From assembly GCA_945861635.1 (NCBI GenBank), contig CAMAWH010000004.1, forward strand, positions 106,740-170,739: 64,000 nucleotides of DNA. The letters run 5' to 3'. Positions 34,053 through 43,061 of the stretch are shown one piece after another. The translations under genes and the position numbers were made by a program. The stretch comes from Klebsiella pneumoniae (GTDB lineage Bacteria; Myxococcota_A; UBA796; SXON01). Positions within the stretch are counted from its first letter, which is position 1; every line of letters starts with the position of its first letter. The notes under the pieces were generated by a model. It saw only the letters and a list, made by a program, of their open reading frames with translations. It was not told the DNA's origin and did no database searches.

Positions 34053-34280
34053 ATGCACATCCCCACCTTCCTTGCCTACATCGATCCCGGAACCGGGAGC
34101 TTCATGCTCCAAATGCTCATCGCCGGGCTGCTCAGCGCGGGCATGGCCTTTAAGAACGTGCGGTACAAGATCATGTCGATGTTTGCGAAAAAGGCACCGG
34201 AGATCACGGCCGACCCTCCCGCCGTAGGACCGGACGCATCGCCGCCTTCGGGCACGCCGCCCACCGCCGGATCGTCCTGA
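34053..34280 (+). CDS. Small membrane protein with YIDPGTGS motif
   Basis: ATG 34053 is preceded by GGAG at five-base spacing. The 75-residue product begins with AYIDPGTGSFMLQMLIAG, a motif seen in small membrane proteins of surface-polysaccharide loci, then a single hydrophobic helix and a Pro-rich soluble tail. It ends four bases before the methyltransferase gene and is likely its operon partner. Its exact role is not known. Confidence 0.75.
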   Translation: MHIPTFLAYIDPGTGSFMLQMLIAGLLSAGMAFKNVRYKIMSMFAKKAPEITADPPAVGPDASPPSGTPPTAGSS

Positions 34281-34284
34281 TCCC

Positions 34285-35706
34285 GTGGCCGCACACACTT
34301 CCAATCACCCCGCGTCGTTTCGCGACCCGAGCGGGTACGTTTTTACGCGTGATGGTGTTCATTTCCGTCGGGTGAATCAGGTGTATCGTGAGGACTACGA
34401 GCGCCTTCGATCCAGCGGGCTCTACGATACCCTGGCGGCCGACGGGCGCCTCATCGCACACGAGGAAGTGGAGACGGAAGCCGACGCGGGGTCCGACGCC
34501 TTCAAGACCCTCCGACCCAAGCAGGTTCCCCTCATCTCCTACCCGTATGAGTGGTGCTTCAGCCAACTCAAGGATGCGGCGCTCGCGACGCTTTCGATCC
34601 AACTCGCTGCGCTGAACGCGGGGATGTCGCTCAAGGACGCCAGCGCCTACAACATCCAGTGGGTGGATGGCAAGCCGACGCTTATCGATACGCTCTCGTT
34701 TGAACGCTACGAGGAAGGCAAGCCCTGGGTGGCGTACCGGCAGTTCTGCCAGCATTTCCTTGCGCCGCTTGCGCTGATGGCCCGGACGGACATCCGCTTG
34801 AGCCAACTCGCGCGCATCCACATCGACGGCGTGCCGCTCGACCTTGCCAGTTCTCTCCTGCCGTTCTGGTCCCGCGCCAACTTCTCGCTCGGCATCCACA
34901 TTCACGCGCATGCGCGGAGTCAACGGACCTATGCGTCGAGTGCCGCTGCGCCCGCGGCTGCTGCCGCCCAACCAAACCCGTCGCGGATGCAATTCACGAA
35001 ACACAACTTTGCGGCGCTGGTGGACAGCCTGCAGTCTGCCGTTTCGGCCCTGACGTGGCAGCCCGTCGGTACGGAATGGGGGGACTATTACGAGCGAAAC
35101 AACAACTACAGCTCGGAGGGCATGGAGGAAAAGCGTAAGTCGCTTACGACGTTTCTTGGTGCTGTCAAGCCGCGCACCGTGTGGGACCTCGGTGCCAACA
35201 CGGGCCGCTTCAGTCGGATTGCCGCCGCGTCTGGCGCGCAAGTGACGTCCTGGGACATCGATCCCGCCTGCGTAGAAGGAAACTATCGCCATGTCGTCGC
35301 CCAGAAGGAGTCGAACATCCTTCCCTTGCTTCAGGACCTGACCAACCCGAGCCCGGGACTTGGGTGGGCGCATGCCGAGCGTGACTCGCTCGCCGCACGG
35401 GGCCCTGTCGATGCCGTGCTCGCGCTTGGGCTCATCCACCACCTGGCGATTTCCAACAACGTGCCTCTCGATGGCGTTGCGAGCTTCTTGGCGCGTGTGG
35501 CGCGAAATGTGATTCTGGAGTTCGTCCCGAAAGAGGACTCACAGGTTGAAAAGCTCCTGGCGACGCGGAAGGACGTGTTTCCGAACTACCACCGCGCCGG
35601 GTTCGAAGCGGCGTTCCAGCCGTGGTTCGACGTGACGCGAACCGTGGATCTTGCGGGGACAAAGCGTACGTTGTACTTGCTGGAAGCACGCACGCCAGTG
35701 GCATGA
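34285..35706 (+). CDS. SAM-dependent methyltransferase of surface-glycan type
   Basis: The 473-residue protein starts at GTG 34285. The N-terminal 200 residues are of a type found before such methyltransferases (DPSGYVFTRDGVHFRRVN, then DASAYNIQWVDGKPTLIDTL, with some similarity to NoeA-like proteins). The C-terminal domain has SAM motif I VWDLGANTGRFSRIAA and the LALGLIHHLAISNNVPL block. It probably methylates a sugar or lipid-linked glycan. Its stop overlaps the start of the sulfatase-fold gene (ATGA), so the four genes from 34053 to 39014 form one operon. Confidence 0.82.
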   Translation: MAAHTSNHPASFRDPSGYVFTRDGVHFRRVNQVYREDYERLRSSGLYDTLAADGRLIAHEEVETEADAGSDAFKTLRPKQVPLISYPYEWCFSQLKDAALATLSIQLAALNAGMSLKDASAYNIQWVDGKPTLIDTLSFERYEEGKPWVAYRQFCQHFLAPLALMARTDIRLSQLARIHIDGVPLDLASSLLPFWSRANFSLGIHIHAHARSQRTYASSAAAPAAAAAQPNPSRMQFTKHNFAALVDSLQSAVSALTWQPVGTEWGDYYERNNNYSSEGMEEKRKSLTTFLGAVKPRTVWDLGANTGRFSRIAAASGAQVTSWDIDPACVEGNYRHVVAQKESNILPLLQDLTNPSPGLGWAHAERDSLAARGPVDAVLALGLIHHLAISNNVPLDGVASFLARVARNVILEFVPKEDSQVEKLLATRKDVFPNYHRAGFEAAFQPWFDVTRTVDLAGTKRTLYLLEARTPVA

Positions 35707-37262
35707 ACCGTTCGTTTCTCGCCCACCCGTTGCTGGTTGCGCTCGCGCCGGTGTTGTTCGTGTGTGCGCACAACGCGAATCAGGTGGACGCATCGACCGC
35801 GTTTGCGGCCGTTGGCGGCACGCTGGCCGGGACCCTCGTGGTGCTGGCGCTGTGCGCACTGGCCTTTCGCGATGTCGTTCGGGGTGCGATCCTCACTTCG
35901 CTGTTTGCGGTGTTGTTCTTTCTGTATGGCCGCATGTACGAGTGGGCGTGGGAGAAAAAATACCTCGTGACGAGCGTCGCGCTGCACGGCACCCTGGTGA
36001 TTTTGTGCATCGTGTTGTTGGGGGCCTGCGTCCTCGCGCTGGTGCGAACAACCCGGGATCTAAAGGAACTTTCCGCCGGACTCACACGTTTCTCGGGTCT
36101 GCTGGTGCTGTGGTCCGCCGGAACTCTGATATGGGAGGTCGCTTCTCGCGGCCGATCGACGGCGGACAACAACGGGCGGGTCTGGCCGAGCGTACCTGCC
36201 CTCCGCAGCGATGCCGCCGAAACGCCCGATATCTACTACATCATCATGGATGGCTATGCGCGCCAGGACGTGCTCAAGGACGTCTACAAATTCGACAACT
36301 CGGCATTTATTGCGGCGCTTCGAAAGCGCGGTTTCTTCGTCGCGGAACACGGGCGCAGCAATTATCCGATGACGCACCTTTCTCTCGCCTCGACCCTTTC
36401 GTTGCGGTACCTGACCACGAAGGAGGTCACCGGCAAGGGCGGGCGCAGTCCGATGTACAAGCGGATTCGCAGGAATGAAGCTGCGCAATATCTCCAGGGG
36501 AAGGGCTATCGCTACGTCCATTTCAACACAAACTACGGCGGCACGGAAACGTCGAGTTTTGCCGACATTCGCTATAGCTATCGCCTGCCGGTTTTGCAGA
36601 CGGAGCTGATGTCGGTGTTGCTGCGGACGACGATGCTCCGCCCGTTTGAGCCCAGCGTTGCCCACATGGACCTGTTCATGCTCGACAAGGTCACGGAGGT
36701 ACCCGATATCGAGGGTCCGACCTTTACATTTTTGCACCTCCTCCTTCCTCACAACCCCTATGTGTTCGACCGCGAAGGCAACATTCGCGCCGACATTCCG
36801 CTCACCTTGCAGTTCGTTGAACGGACGGGTGGCTGGGGCGCACGCAAGGAGTATATCGATCAGTTGATCTACCTGAACCGCCGGATGGAAGGGATCATTG
36901 ACGCGCTCATTGCGCGCTCGGCAACGCCGCCGATCATCATCCTTCAGTCCGATCACGGGTCGTCGAGTCTGTATCGAAAGAACATGTCGAGCGCAAAGAA
37001 GCTGAGTTTCTATAACGAGCGGACGGCCAACTTCAACGCGTGGTACGCCCCTGCCAACATTCGAAGCGAACTCAGTGATGACATGGTTCCGGTCAATACG
37101 TTCCGGCTCGTCTTCCGCCAGTTGTTCGGCGCTGCCTTCCCTACGTTAGAGAAGCATATTTACATGTCGTGGTACGGATCTGGCGACAAAGTGAAGGAGA
37201 TCACGGGCCTGCTCGATCTGCCTCCGGTGGATCCAAGCGCGCCGGCGGCGGACGTTCCGTAG
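35703..37262 (+). CDS. Membrane sulfatase-fold protein, first of a tandem pair
   Basis: The 519-residue protein has four to five N-terminal membrane helices (to about residue 140) and an alkaline-phosphatase-superfamily domain. The metal-binding start is PDIYYIIMDGYARQD; the candidate nucleophile is Thr in SNYPMTHLSLASTL; a second metal site is IILQSDHGSSS. It lacks the CxPxR site of sulfatases. The DUF-like tail (LDLPPVDPS) is shared with the next protein. It is translationally coupled to the methyltransferase and likely modifies a surface glycan or lipid with a phospho- or sulfo-group. Confidence 0.82.
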   Translation: MNRSFLAHPLLVALAPVLFVCAHNANQVDASTAFAAVGGTLAGTLVVLALCALAFRDVVRGAILTSLFAVLFFLYGRMYEWAWEKKYLVTSVALHGTLVILCIVLLGACVLALVRTTRDLKELSAGLTRFSGLLVLWSAGTLIWEVASRGRSTADNNGRVWPSVPALRSDAAETPDIYYIIMDGYARQDVLKDVYKFDNSAFIAALRKRGFFVAEHGRSNYPMTHLSLASTLSLRYLTTKEVTGKGGRSPMYKRIRRNEAAQYLQGKGYRYVHFNTNYGGTETSSFADIRYSYRLPVLQTELMSVLLRTTMLRPFEPSVAHMDLFMLDKVTEVPDIEGPTFTFLHLLLPHNPYVFDREGNIRADIPLTLQFVERTGGWGARKEYIDQLIYLNRRMEGIIDALIARSATPPIIILQSDHGSSSLYRKNMSSAKKLSFYNERTANFNAWYAPANIRSELSDDMVPVNTFRLVFRQLFGAAFPTLEKHIYMSWYGSGDKVKEITGLLDLPPVDPSAPAADVP

Positions 37263-37412
37263 GTGTCCAAGGATCGGCGTGGCGTTTGGGTCTTGCTTCT
37301 TGCCGCAGCCCTTCTCATCGGTCCAACGGCATGGACTTCAACTTCGCCAGGGCGTGGCTGCCCAGACCCCCGCAGCGTTTTCCGCCGGCTTGCCCTTCCG
37401 GCAGCGCGATGA
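37263..37412 (+). CDS. Possible 49-residue membrane microprotein
   Basis: GTG 37263 comes directly after the TAG of the previous gene. The reading frame codes for a basic tip, a hydrophobic stretch (GVWVLLLAAALLIGPTAW) and a short Arg/Pro tail, then TGA. There is no clear ribosome binding site other than translational coupling. It may be a real microprotein or chance. Confidence 0.3.
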   Translation: MSKDRRGVWVLLLAAALLIGPTAWTSTSPGRGCPDPRSVFRRLALPAAR

Positions 37413-37436
37413 GGAAGAACAGCGTACCGTGCCGGT

Positions 37437-39014
37437 GTGAGTCGCCATTTCCCGCTCCAGCCGCCGTTGCACCCGTTTCTGCTTGCGTTGGCGCCGATCC
37501 TCTTCTTGTGCGCTCACAATGCCGACGAGTTCGACGCGACCGTAGCAGTTTTGGCGGCGGGTGTCGGCTTGGCGGGAGCGCTTGTGATGCTGCTTCTGGC
37601 ATCGGTCGCGCTGCGCGGCGTCGCCAAGGGCGCGCTGCTCACGTCGTTATTCGTGGTCTTGTTCTTTTCCTATGGTCGCGGGTTCGAGTGGGTGTGGGGC
37701 CTGGAGATCGTCCCCACGAGCCGCGCACTGCACGCGGCGCTCTCAGGCACATGCGCCGCCGTCTTCGGGGTCGGTGCGTTGGCGCTCGTCCGGACGCGGC
37801 GAGATTTGGGCGAGGTGTCCCGTGGGCTCACACGCTTCGCCGCGATCCTCGTGCTGTGGTCGGCCGGAACCCTTGCGTGGGAAATCGCGTCGGCGCCAGC
37901 GAGCAAGCGCGTTGGCCCCGCCGCCTCCCTCGCGTCGAATCGACCGCCGGCCATTCTCAAGGAGACAGCGGACAAGCCGGACATCTACTACATCGTCATG
38001 GATGGCTATGCGCGCGCCGACGTACTGCAGGAGGTCTACCACTTCGATAATGTTGCGTTCATTGCGTTCCTCCGGTCACGTGGGTTCTTCGTCGCCGAGC
38101 ACGGGCGTAGCAACTACCCGGTGACGCACCTCTCCCTGGCTTCGACGCTGTCGATGCGGTACCTCGAAAAGGAGGAAGTGCTGGCAAAGCGATCGCGAAG
38201 CAGGATCATGTACAAGTTGATCGGCAACAATGCGGCCGCACGCTTCCTGCAGGGAATCGGGTATCGCTATGTGCACTTCAATACGAACTATGGCGGCACG
38301 GAGAAGTCCAAGGTGGCGGACATCCACTACAGCTACCGCTCGCCTTTGCTCCAAACAGAGCTCATGTCGGTCCTCCTCCGCACCACAATGCTGCGTCCGT
38401 TGGAGCCCAGCGTCGCGCACCTGGACCTCTACATGATGGAGAAAATCACGGAAGTACCGGCGATAGAAGGGCCGACGTTCACATTCCTGCACCTCCTTCT
38501 CCCGCACAACCCGTACGTATTCGACCGTGACGGAAACATTCGCGCCGACGTGCCGCTGACGCTCCAGTTTGAGGAGCGGACGGGCGGGTGGAAGGGCAAG
38601 AAGGAGTATCTCGGCCAGCTCACCTACCTCAACCATCGGATGGAAGGAATCATCGATTCCATCCTGGCGAAGTCGATAACGCCGCCAATCATCATTTTGC
38701 AGTCGGACCATGGCACCGCGAGCCAATACGGCAAAAAGATGTCGGCCGCCAGGAAGTTGAAGTTCTACCACGAGCGTACGGCCAACTTCAACGCGTGGTA
38801 CGCCCCGGAACAGGTTCGGAGTGGGCTCACCGACGACATGGTCCCGGTCAACACATTCCGCACCTTGTTCCGCCAGTTATTTGGCGCGGACCTGCCTCCA
38901 TTGGAGAAACGCATCTACACGGCGTGGTACCGATATAATAGCAAGTTTGCCGAGATCACTGACCTTCTCGACGTTCCGCCGGTGGACCCAAGTGGCGGTG
39001 TGCTCGCGCCTTAG
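37437..39014 (+). CDS. Membrane sulfatase-fold protein, second of a tandem pair
   Basis: The 525-residue protein is a close paralogue of the preceding one, aligning over its full length: LHPFLLALAPILFLCAHNAD at the N-terminus, PDIYYIVMDGYARAD, SNYPVTHLSLASTLSMRYL, FLHLLLPHNPYVFDRDGN, IILQSDHGTAS and LDVPPVDPS at the end. It starts at GTG 37437 without a clear ribosome binding site. The pair arose by tandem duplication; the membrane region has diverged more than the catalytic domain, which hints at similar chemistry on different acceptors. Confidence 0.82.
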   Translation: MSRHFPLQPPLHPFLLALAPILFLCAHNADEFDATVAVLAAGVGLAGALVMLLLASVALRGVAKGALLTSLFVVLFFSYGRGFEWVWGLEIVPTSRALHAALSGTCAAVFGVGALALVRTRRDLGEVSRGLTRFAAILVLWSAGTLAWEIASAPASKRVGPAASLASNRPPAILKETADKPDIYYIVMDGYARADVLQEVYHFDNVAFIAFLRSRGFFVAEHGRSNYPVTHLSLASTLSMRYLEKEEVLAKRSRSRIMYKLIGNNAAARFLQGIGYRYVHFNTNYGGTEKSKVADIHYSYRSPLLQTELMSVLLRTTMLRPLEPSVAHLDLYMMEKITEVPAIEGPTFTFLHLLLPHNPYVFDRDGNIRADVPLTLQFEERTGGWKGKKEYLGQLTYLNHRMEGIIDSILAKSITPPIIILQSDHGTASQYGKKMSAARKLKFYHERTANFNAWYAPEQVRSGLTDDMVPVNTFRTLFRQLFGADLPPLEKRIYTAWYRYNSKFAEITDLLDVPPVDPSGGVLAP

Positions 39015-39103
39015 TCGTCGCCGCCGTCGTCCGCGTGTTTTCGCGCGTCGTCACTGCATCAGTGCTCGCACCGCCGGCACCACGGCGTCGGATAGAGAGC
39101 GTC

Positions 39104-41989
39104 ATGGCACACCGCGCCGCCGAGTCCGAACGCGCTTCCGGGCTCGGGGCCTTCCGGATGGCCGCTGCCGCCGTTGCGCTGGCGCTGGCCGCCGCCTGTG
39201 AGGCGCGCCCGGCGAGTGTGGCGCCCGGTGGGTCGGAACACGACCGCTGCGCGACCGATGAAGTTCCCGTGGGCGGGGGCTGCATCCCCGCGGAATGCGG
39301 CGCGGCTCCGTGGGGCGCGAACGGAGACGCAGACGTTTTTGTAGACGGAACGGCGGCACCGGGCGGGGATGGCTCGGCGCGGCATCCACTGGCGTCCATT
39401 CAGTCGGGAGCCGATGCGGCAACGGCCGGAGGCACCGTCGCCATCGCAGCGGGAACGTACGCCGAAATCCTCGCGCTCACCGTCGACCATGACGGCGTCA
39501 CCCTGGCCGGCCGCTGCGCGCAGATGGTGACGCTGGACGGTACCGTTGGCGGTCTGGAGTCGATTGCCCTCAGCGTGATCGGAGAGGAGGACCGCCGCCC
39601 GGTCGTCACGCTGCATGGGATGGCGGTGAACGGCGGCGGCCATCAAGGCATACACGCCACGCTCGCGACGATCCGAGGCAGCAACCTGACGATGGACGGT
39701 AGCCACGGCGCATCCATAGTGGCGACGGGTCCCGATGCGATGATCGAACTCAGTCGCGCCGCCATCACGTCGACGCTCCCGGAGGCCCGCGATGCCTACC
39801 TCGGCCAGCACGGCGTTGGCGTCGTCGCGGTGGAGGGTGCGCGCATCTCCATGACGGACGTCGCCGTGGCCGGCAGCCACACGTACGGCATCCTCGTCGG
39901 CAATGCGGACAGTGCCCTGGAGTGCGTGCGCTGCTCGATCACCACGACGTTGGCGGACACGTCCGCTGGGTTCGGCGGTACCGGTGTTCAGGCTTACGAC
40001 TACGGCTCGGCAGCCCTCACCGACACTCACATCACGCGCAACGCGAAAGGCGGGGCGTTTGCTCACGACCACGGCAGCGTTACCCTCACCCGCACGGAGG
40101 TGACTGACAACGGCTACATCGGTGTCGCGGTCCGGGCCGGTGGCAGCGCGACCCTCAACGAGACGAGCATTCGCCGTACTGAATTTCGGGACCGCGTGGG
40201 TGGCTGGGGCGTGTACGCGGACATTGGCGGGATCGTGACCGGGAACGGCGGGGAAATCAGCGATAGTGCCGGCGCTGGCGTCCTCACCCACGACGTCGGC
40301 ACCATCCTGACGTTCACGGACGTGCGGTTGGCCAGGAATCTGGAACACGGTGTGCATGCCTACGACGGCGCGTCCGTCTCCCTGATCGGCGGGTTCGTGG
40401 TCGGCAATGCCGGAACCGGCGTGCTGGCCTTCGATGGCGCGCACGTGCACATGAATGGAACCGCCGTGCTGGATACCGTCGCCAACGGGAGCAATTCGGG
40501 GTGGGGGGTCTTCGTCGAGGGTGCGACGGCGAGTCTCACCTCCGTAACGCTCGCCAACAACACGGCGGTGGGTCTGGTCGCACACGATGAGGGCACCGTG
40601 GTCACGGTGCAGGATGTCATGATTGTCGGTACGCTTCAGGGGCCCGACGAGGGCGCCGGACAGGGCGTGCAGGTGTACGGCGGCGCGCGCCTGACCGGCT
40701 CCGGCCTTTCACTGGTTGGCAATCAATACGTCGCGCTGGACGTGCACGGACACGGGTTCGCCTCGCTCACCGACGTGCAGATTCTCGGCACCTTTCCGGG
40801 AACGAACGGCACATACGGACGGGGTATCGAGCTTCAGAGTTCCGGCGAACTCTACGTGGAGCGGTGCGTCGTTTCCGGCAGCGCGGACAGCGGCGTCAAC
40901 GTCCGCGACGCGAGCGTGCTTGACCTCGTGGACTGTGTCGTCAGCGGAAACGGTAACCGGGGCATCGAGATCGCCTCCGCCGTATTCCACGCCTCACGAC
41001 TTTCTGTGCTGAACAACGTCGGGATCGGTCTGATCGCCTCCGGTGAGCGCGCCGAGGTCCACATCGACGACTGCGAGGTGAGCGACACCCGCAAGCAGAT
41101 CGACGACACCAACGGTCGGGGGGTCGAGATCGAGCGCGGGGCGCAGGCCACACTCACCAACTGCGTGCTTTCCGGCAATCGCGAAACGGGCGTGTTCGCA
41201 AGCGACGGGGCGAAGGTGTCTTTGGCCGACGTCGTGATCTCGAACACCTTGAAAACCGGCCGGTACATCTTCGCCGAAGGCGTGCTTGTCCAGGGCGGGG
41301 CGGACGTCGAAGCTCTGCGTCTGACCGTCACGGGCACCGGCGGGCCGGGCCTGTACGTCACGGACGCGACGATGGCGTGCGTAGAGTGTGTGCTCACTGG
41401 CAACGCTTTCGCCGGCGCGCTCGTCGTGTACGGCCCGCTCACCATCGCCGACTCGTACCTCGCGGACAATGGCCCGGACAGCGACCTCGGCGGTGGGATG
41501 GGCGTGTTCGCAACGGGCCAGTTCGGTGGCTCCTCCCTCGAGGTTCGGAACACGACGATCGATGCGCATCGGTACGCCGCGGTCTGGATCGACGGACCAG
41601 GCCGCTACGACATCGAGGACAACAGGCTCCAGGGGGGCGAGCCCTTCTCGTTGAATACGGGCCCGATGCACGGCAATGCGGTGTTCGGCTGGAACGGCAT
41701 CACCGCCTGGGACGGCGAAACCGGATTGTTGCTTGCCCGGAACACCATCTTCGGGGCGGGGGGCAACGCGGTGCTCCTGCACGATTCGACGGCCACATTG
41801 AGCGAAAATGCCTGGTCCGACAACACCGTTGACCTACGACAGCAGTCCTGCCTTGCAACGACGCGCATCTCCGATGCGGAGGTGGCCGACATTCCCACGG
41901 TCGGGCTGTGTTCGGGGTCGTCCACATTGATCGACACCTACATGGAGTACGTGGGCCTTCAGCAGACCACAGCGCCGCCGAACGATTAA
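39104..41989 (+). CDS. Secreted right-handed beta-helix lipoprotein
   Basis: I start at ATG 39104, after GAGAG, which leaves a 26-residue tail before the signal (AAAAVALALAAAC with lipid Cys). The 961-residue product has four cysteines after the signal, then a region VFVDGTAAPGGDGSARHPLASIQSGADAA typical of the entry to parallel beta-helix proteins (DUF1565-like). It is followed by about 30 coils with repeating turns such as SGNxxxG and VxxSxxxG. Such proteins sit on the surface and often bind or cleave polysaccharides; no catalytic residues can be named. Confidence 0.8.
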   Translation: MAHRAAESERASGLGAFRMAAAAVALALAAACEARPASVAPGGSEHDRCATDEVPVGGGCIPAECGAAPWGANGDADVFVDGTAAPGGDGSARHPLASIQSGADAATAGGTVAIAAGTYAEILALTVDHDGVTLAGRCAQMVTLDGTVGGLESIALSVIGEEDRRPVVTLHGMAVNGGGHQGIHATLATIRGSNLTMDGSHGASIVATGPDAMIELSRAAITSTLPEARDAYLGQHGVGVVAVEGARISMTDVAVAGSHTYGILVGNADSALECVRCSITTTLADTSAGFGGTGVQAYDYGSAALTDTHITRNAKGGAFAHDHGSVTLTRTEVTDNGYIGVAVRAGGSATLNETSIRRTEFRDRVGGWGVYADIGGIVTGNGGEISDSAGAGVLTHDVGTILTFTDVRLARNLEHGVHAYDGASVSLIGGFVVGNAGTGVLAFDGAHVHMNGTAVLDTVANGSNSGWGVFVEGATASLTSVTLANNTAVGLVAHDEGTVVTVQDVMIVGTLQGPDEGAGQGVQVYGGARLTGSGLSLVGNQYVALDVHGHGFASLTDVQILGTFPGTNGTYGRGIELQSSGELYVERCVVSGSADSGVNVRDASVLDLVDCVVSGNGNRGIEIASAVFHASRLSVLNNVGIGLIASGERAEVHIDDCEVSDTRKQIDDTNGRGVEIERGAQATLTNCVLSGNRETGVFASDGAKVSLADVVISNTLKTGRYIFAEGVLVQGGADVEALRLTVTGTGGPGLYVTDATMACVECVLTGNAFAGALVVYGPLTIADSYLADNGPDSDLGGGMGVFATGQFGGSSLEVRNTTIDAHRYAAVWIDGPGRYDIEDNRLQGGEPFSLNTGPMHGNAVFGWNGITAWDGETGLLLARNTIFGAGGNAVLLHDSTATLSENAWSDNTVDLRQQSCLATTRISDAEVADIPTVGLCSGSSTLIDTYMEYVGLQQTTAPPND

Positions 41990-42372
41990 TTTTTTCGAGC
42001 GAGGGTGCAGGATCGCGGAATGCTCGCGCCCGTCTCGCTCGCAGCCGCCTACAACCTCGCTAGATGCGCATGGCCCGCCGATCGCCTTCCGATCGAGATT
42101 CATTGGACCGGCGAGCAGGAAGGCATGACGCAACGGGAATTGCAGGACGCGATCGAAGGAACTTCGGGTCGATTGCGCTCCGTCGAGGGGCCACAATCGT
42201 GACGGGCAACCGGCGTCATTATAAGGGGTTGCGGCGTTCGGCGAGGGTTGAACGCCGAGAATATGATGGCTATCCGAACAGGAAGCCTTCTGAACTGAAT
42301 GCGCGAAAACCCGGTGCGGGTCGGTGATCTGGCGCGGGACCGGACCCCCCGTCCGACCCACGCCCTCCCCAG
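41990..42372. other. 383-bp gap with a possible gene fragment
   Basis: After the beta-helix stop comes a T-rich GATTAATTTTTTC stretch and then a short open frame (42020-42202) described separately. The rest, to the convergent lipoprotein gene, has no open frame of interest and ends in a GC-rich spacer. Confidence 0.5.
42020..42202 (+). pseudogene. Possible remnant of a secreted protein
   Basis: The frame starts with LAPVSLAAAYNLARCAWPAD and continues RLPIEIHWTGEQEGMTQREL, then stops after 60 codons. The W-P-x-D-x-L-P-I-x-I/V-x-W beginning resembles the start of matrixin-like secreted metalloproteases in related bacteria, but the zinc-binding motif and everything after are missing. It is either a 5' remnant or chance. 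Confidence 0.25.
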
Positions 42373-42984
42373 CTACTTCGTCTCTTCGGCGTTCATGTTT
42401 CCTTCGGTGCTCCAGCCCCGGCCTTCCTGGTACCAGGTTGCGTAAAAGGAGGTACCTTTGATGCTTCCTTCGAGGGCCAGTTCCCGCGTGTCGCTGTAGA
42501 GTTCGACCGTCCAGATACCCGAGAAGGTCGCGCCTTTTGCGGCACCGACGATGTCACCGTTCAGGTCAACCAGGTTGTGTTTGTCGGCACACGTCGCCGT
42601 GCCGGTCACGACGCCGGCGCCGTCCAGTGTGACCAGAACATCTCCGCGGCACTCGGCCTCGACGTCTTCCTCGTTGTCGTGGTCACCCGCGCGGTACCAA
42701 ACCCACCCCTCGACGTGGCCCGCGAAGGTGCGGTCGGGGTCTGCGTCGCCGTCGGCATCACTGTCGGCGTCGGCATCCGCGTCAGCATCGCTATCCGCGT
42801 CGCTGTCGGCATCGCTGTCGCCATCGGCATCCGCGTCACTGTCGGCGTCACTGTCGCTGTCGGTATCGGCGTCCGACGCGCTATCGCCGTTTCCGCCATC
42901 CTTGTCGTCGAGGGTGATGGAGCCGGGGATGCAGCCCGCAAGGGCAGCGAGGAGGACGACGAGCGAGAGGGAGAGCGTGCGCAT
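42373..42984 (-). CDS. Secreted lipoprotein with Asp/Ser-rich repeat linker
   Basis: The 203-residue product has a clear lipoprotein signal (LSLSLVVLLAALAGC). A low-complexity linker of about 50 residues, almost only Asp with Ala, Ser or Gly, is followed by a beta-rich domain of 120 residues (GHVEGWVWYRAGDHD ... LEGSIKGTSFYATWYQ) that resembles a small beta-barrel. The same design, lipid Cys then Asp-repeat linker then a beta domain, is seen in the gene at 17161. The linker probably extends the domain away from the membrane and binds cations. Confidence 0.75.
   Translation of the reverse strand: MRTLSLSLVVLLAALAGCIPGSITLDDKDGGNGDSASDADTDSDSDADSDADADGDSDADSDADSDADADADADSDADGDADPDRTFAGHVEGWVWYRAGDHDNEEDVEAECRGDVLVTLDGAGVVTGTATCADKHNLVDLNGDIVGAAKGATFSGIWTVELYSDTRELALEGSIKGTSFYATWYQEGRGWSTEGNMNAEETK
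42737..42890. repeat. Asp-codon hexanucleotide repeat in lipoprotein gene
   Basis: Imperfect repeats of GACGCC, GACAGC and GATGCC read on the minus strand, giving Asp at every second residue. It is homologous in design, though not in exact sequence, to the repeat at 17335-17412. Confidence 0.85.
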
Positions 42985-43061
42985 CGCGGCAGTGTAGCGG
43001 CCGTGGGCGCGGGGTCAAGCGATTCCAGCGGGCGCGCGCACTCTCCGTTTCGAAGCTGTAC

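Noticed and set aside
42737..42890. Regular short repeats considered as a CRISPR array
   Set aside because: The unit is 6 bp, without spacers, and encodes an Asp-rich linker in frame. No CRISPR-like array was seen in the window.
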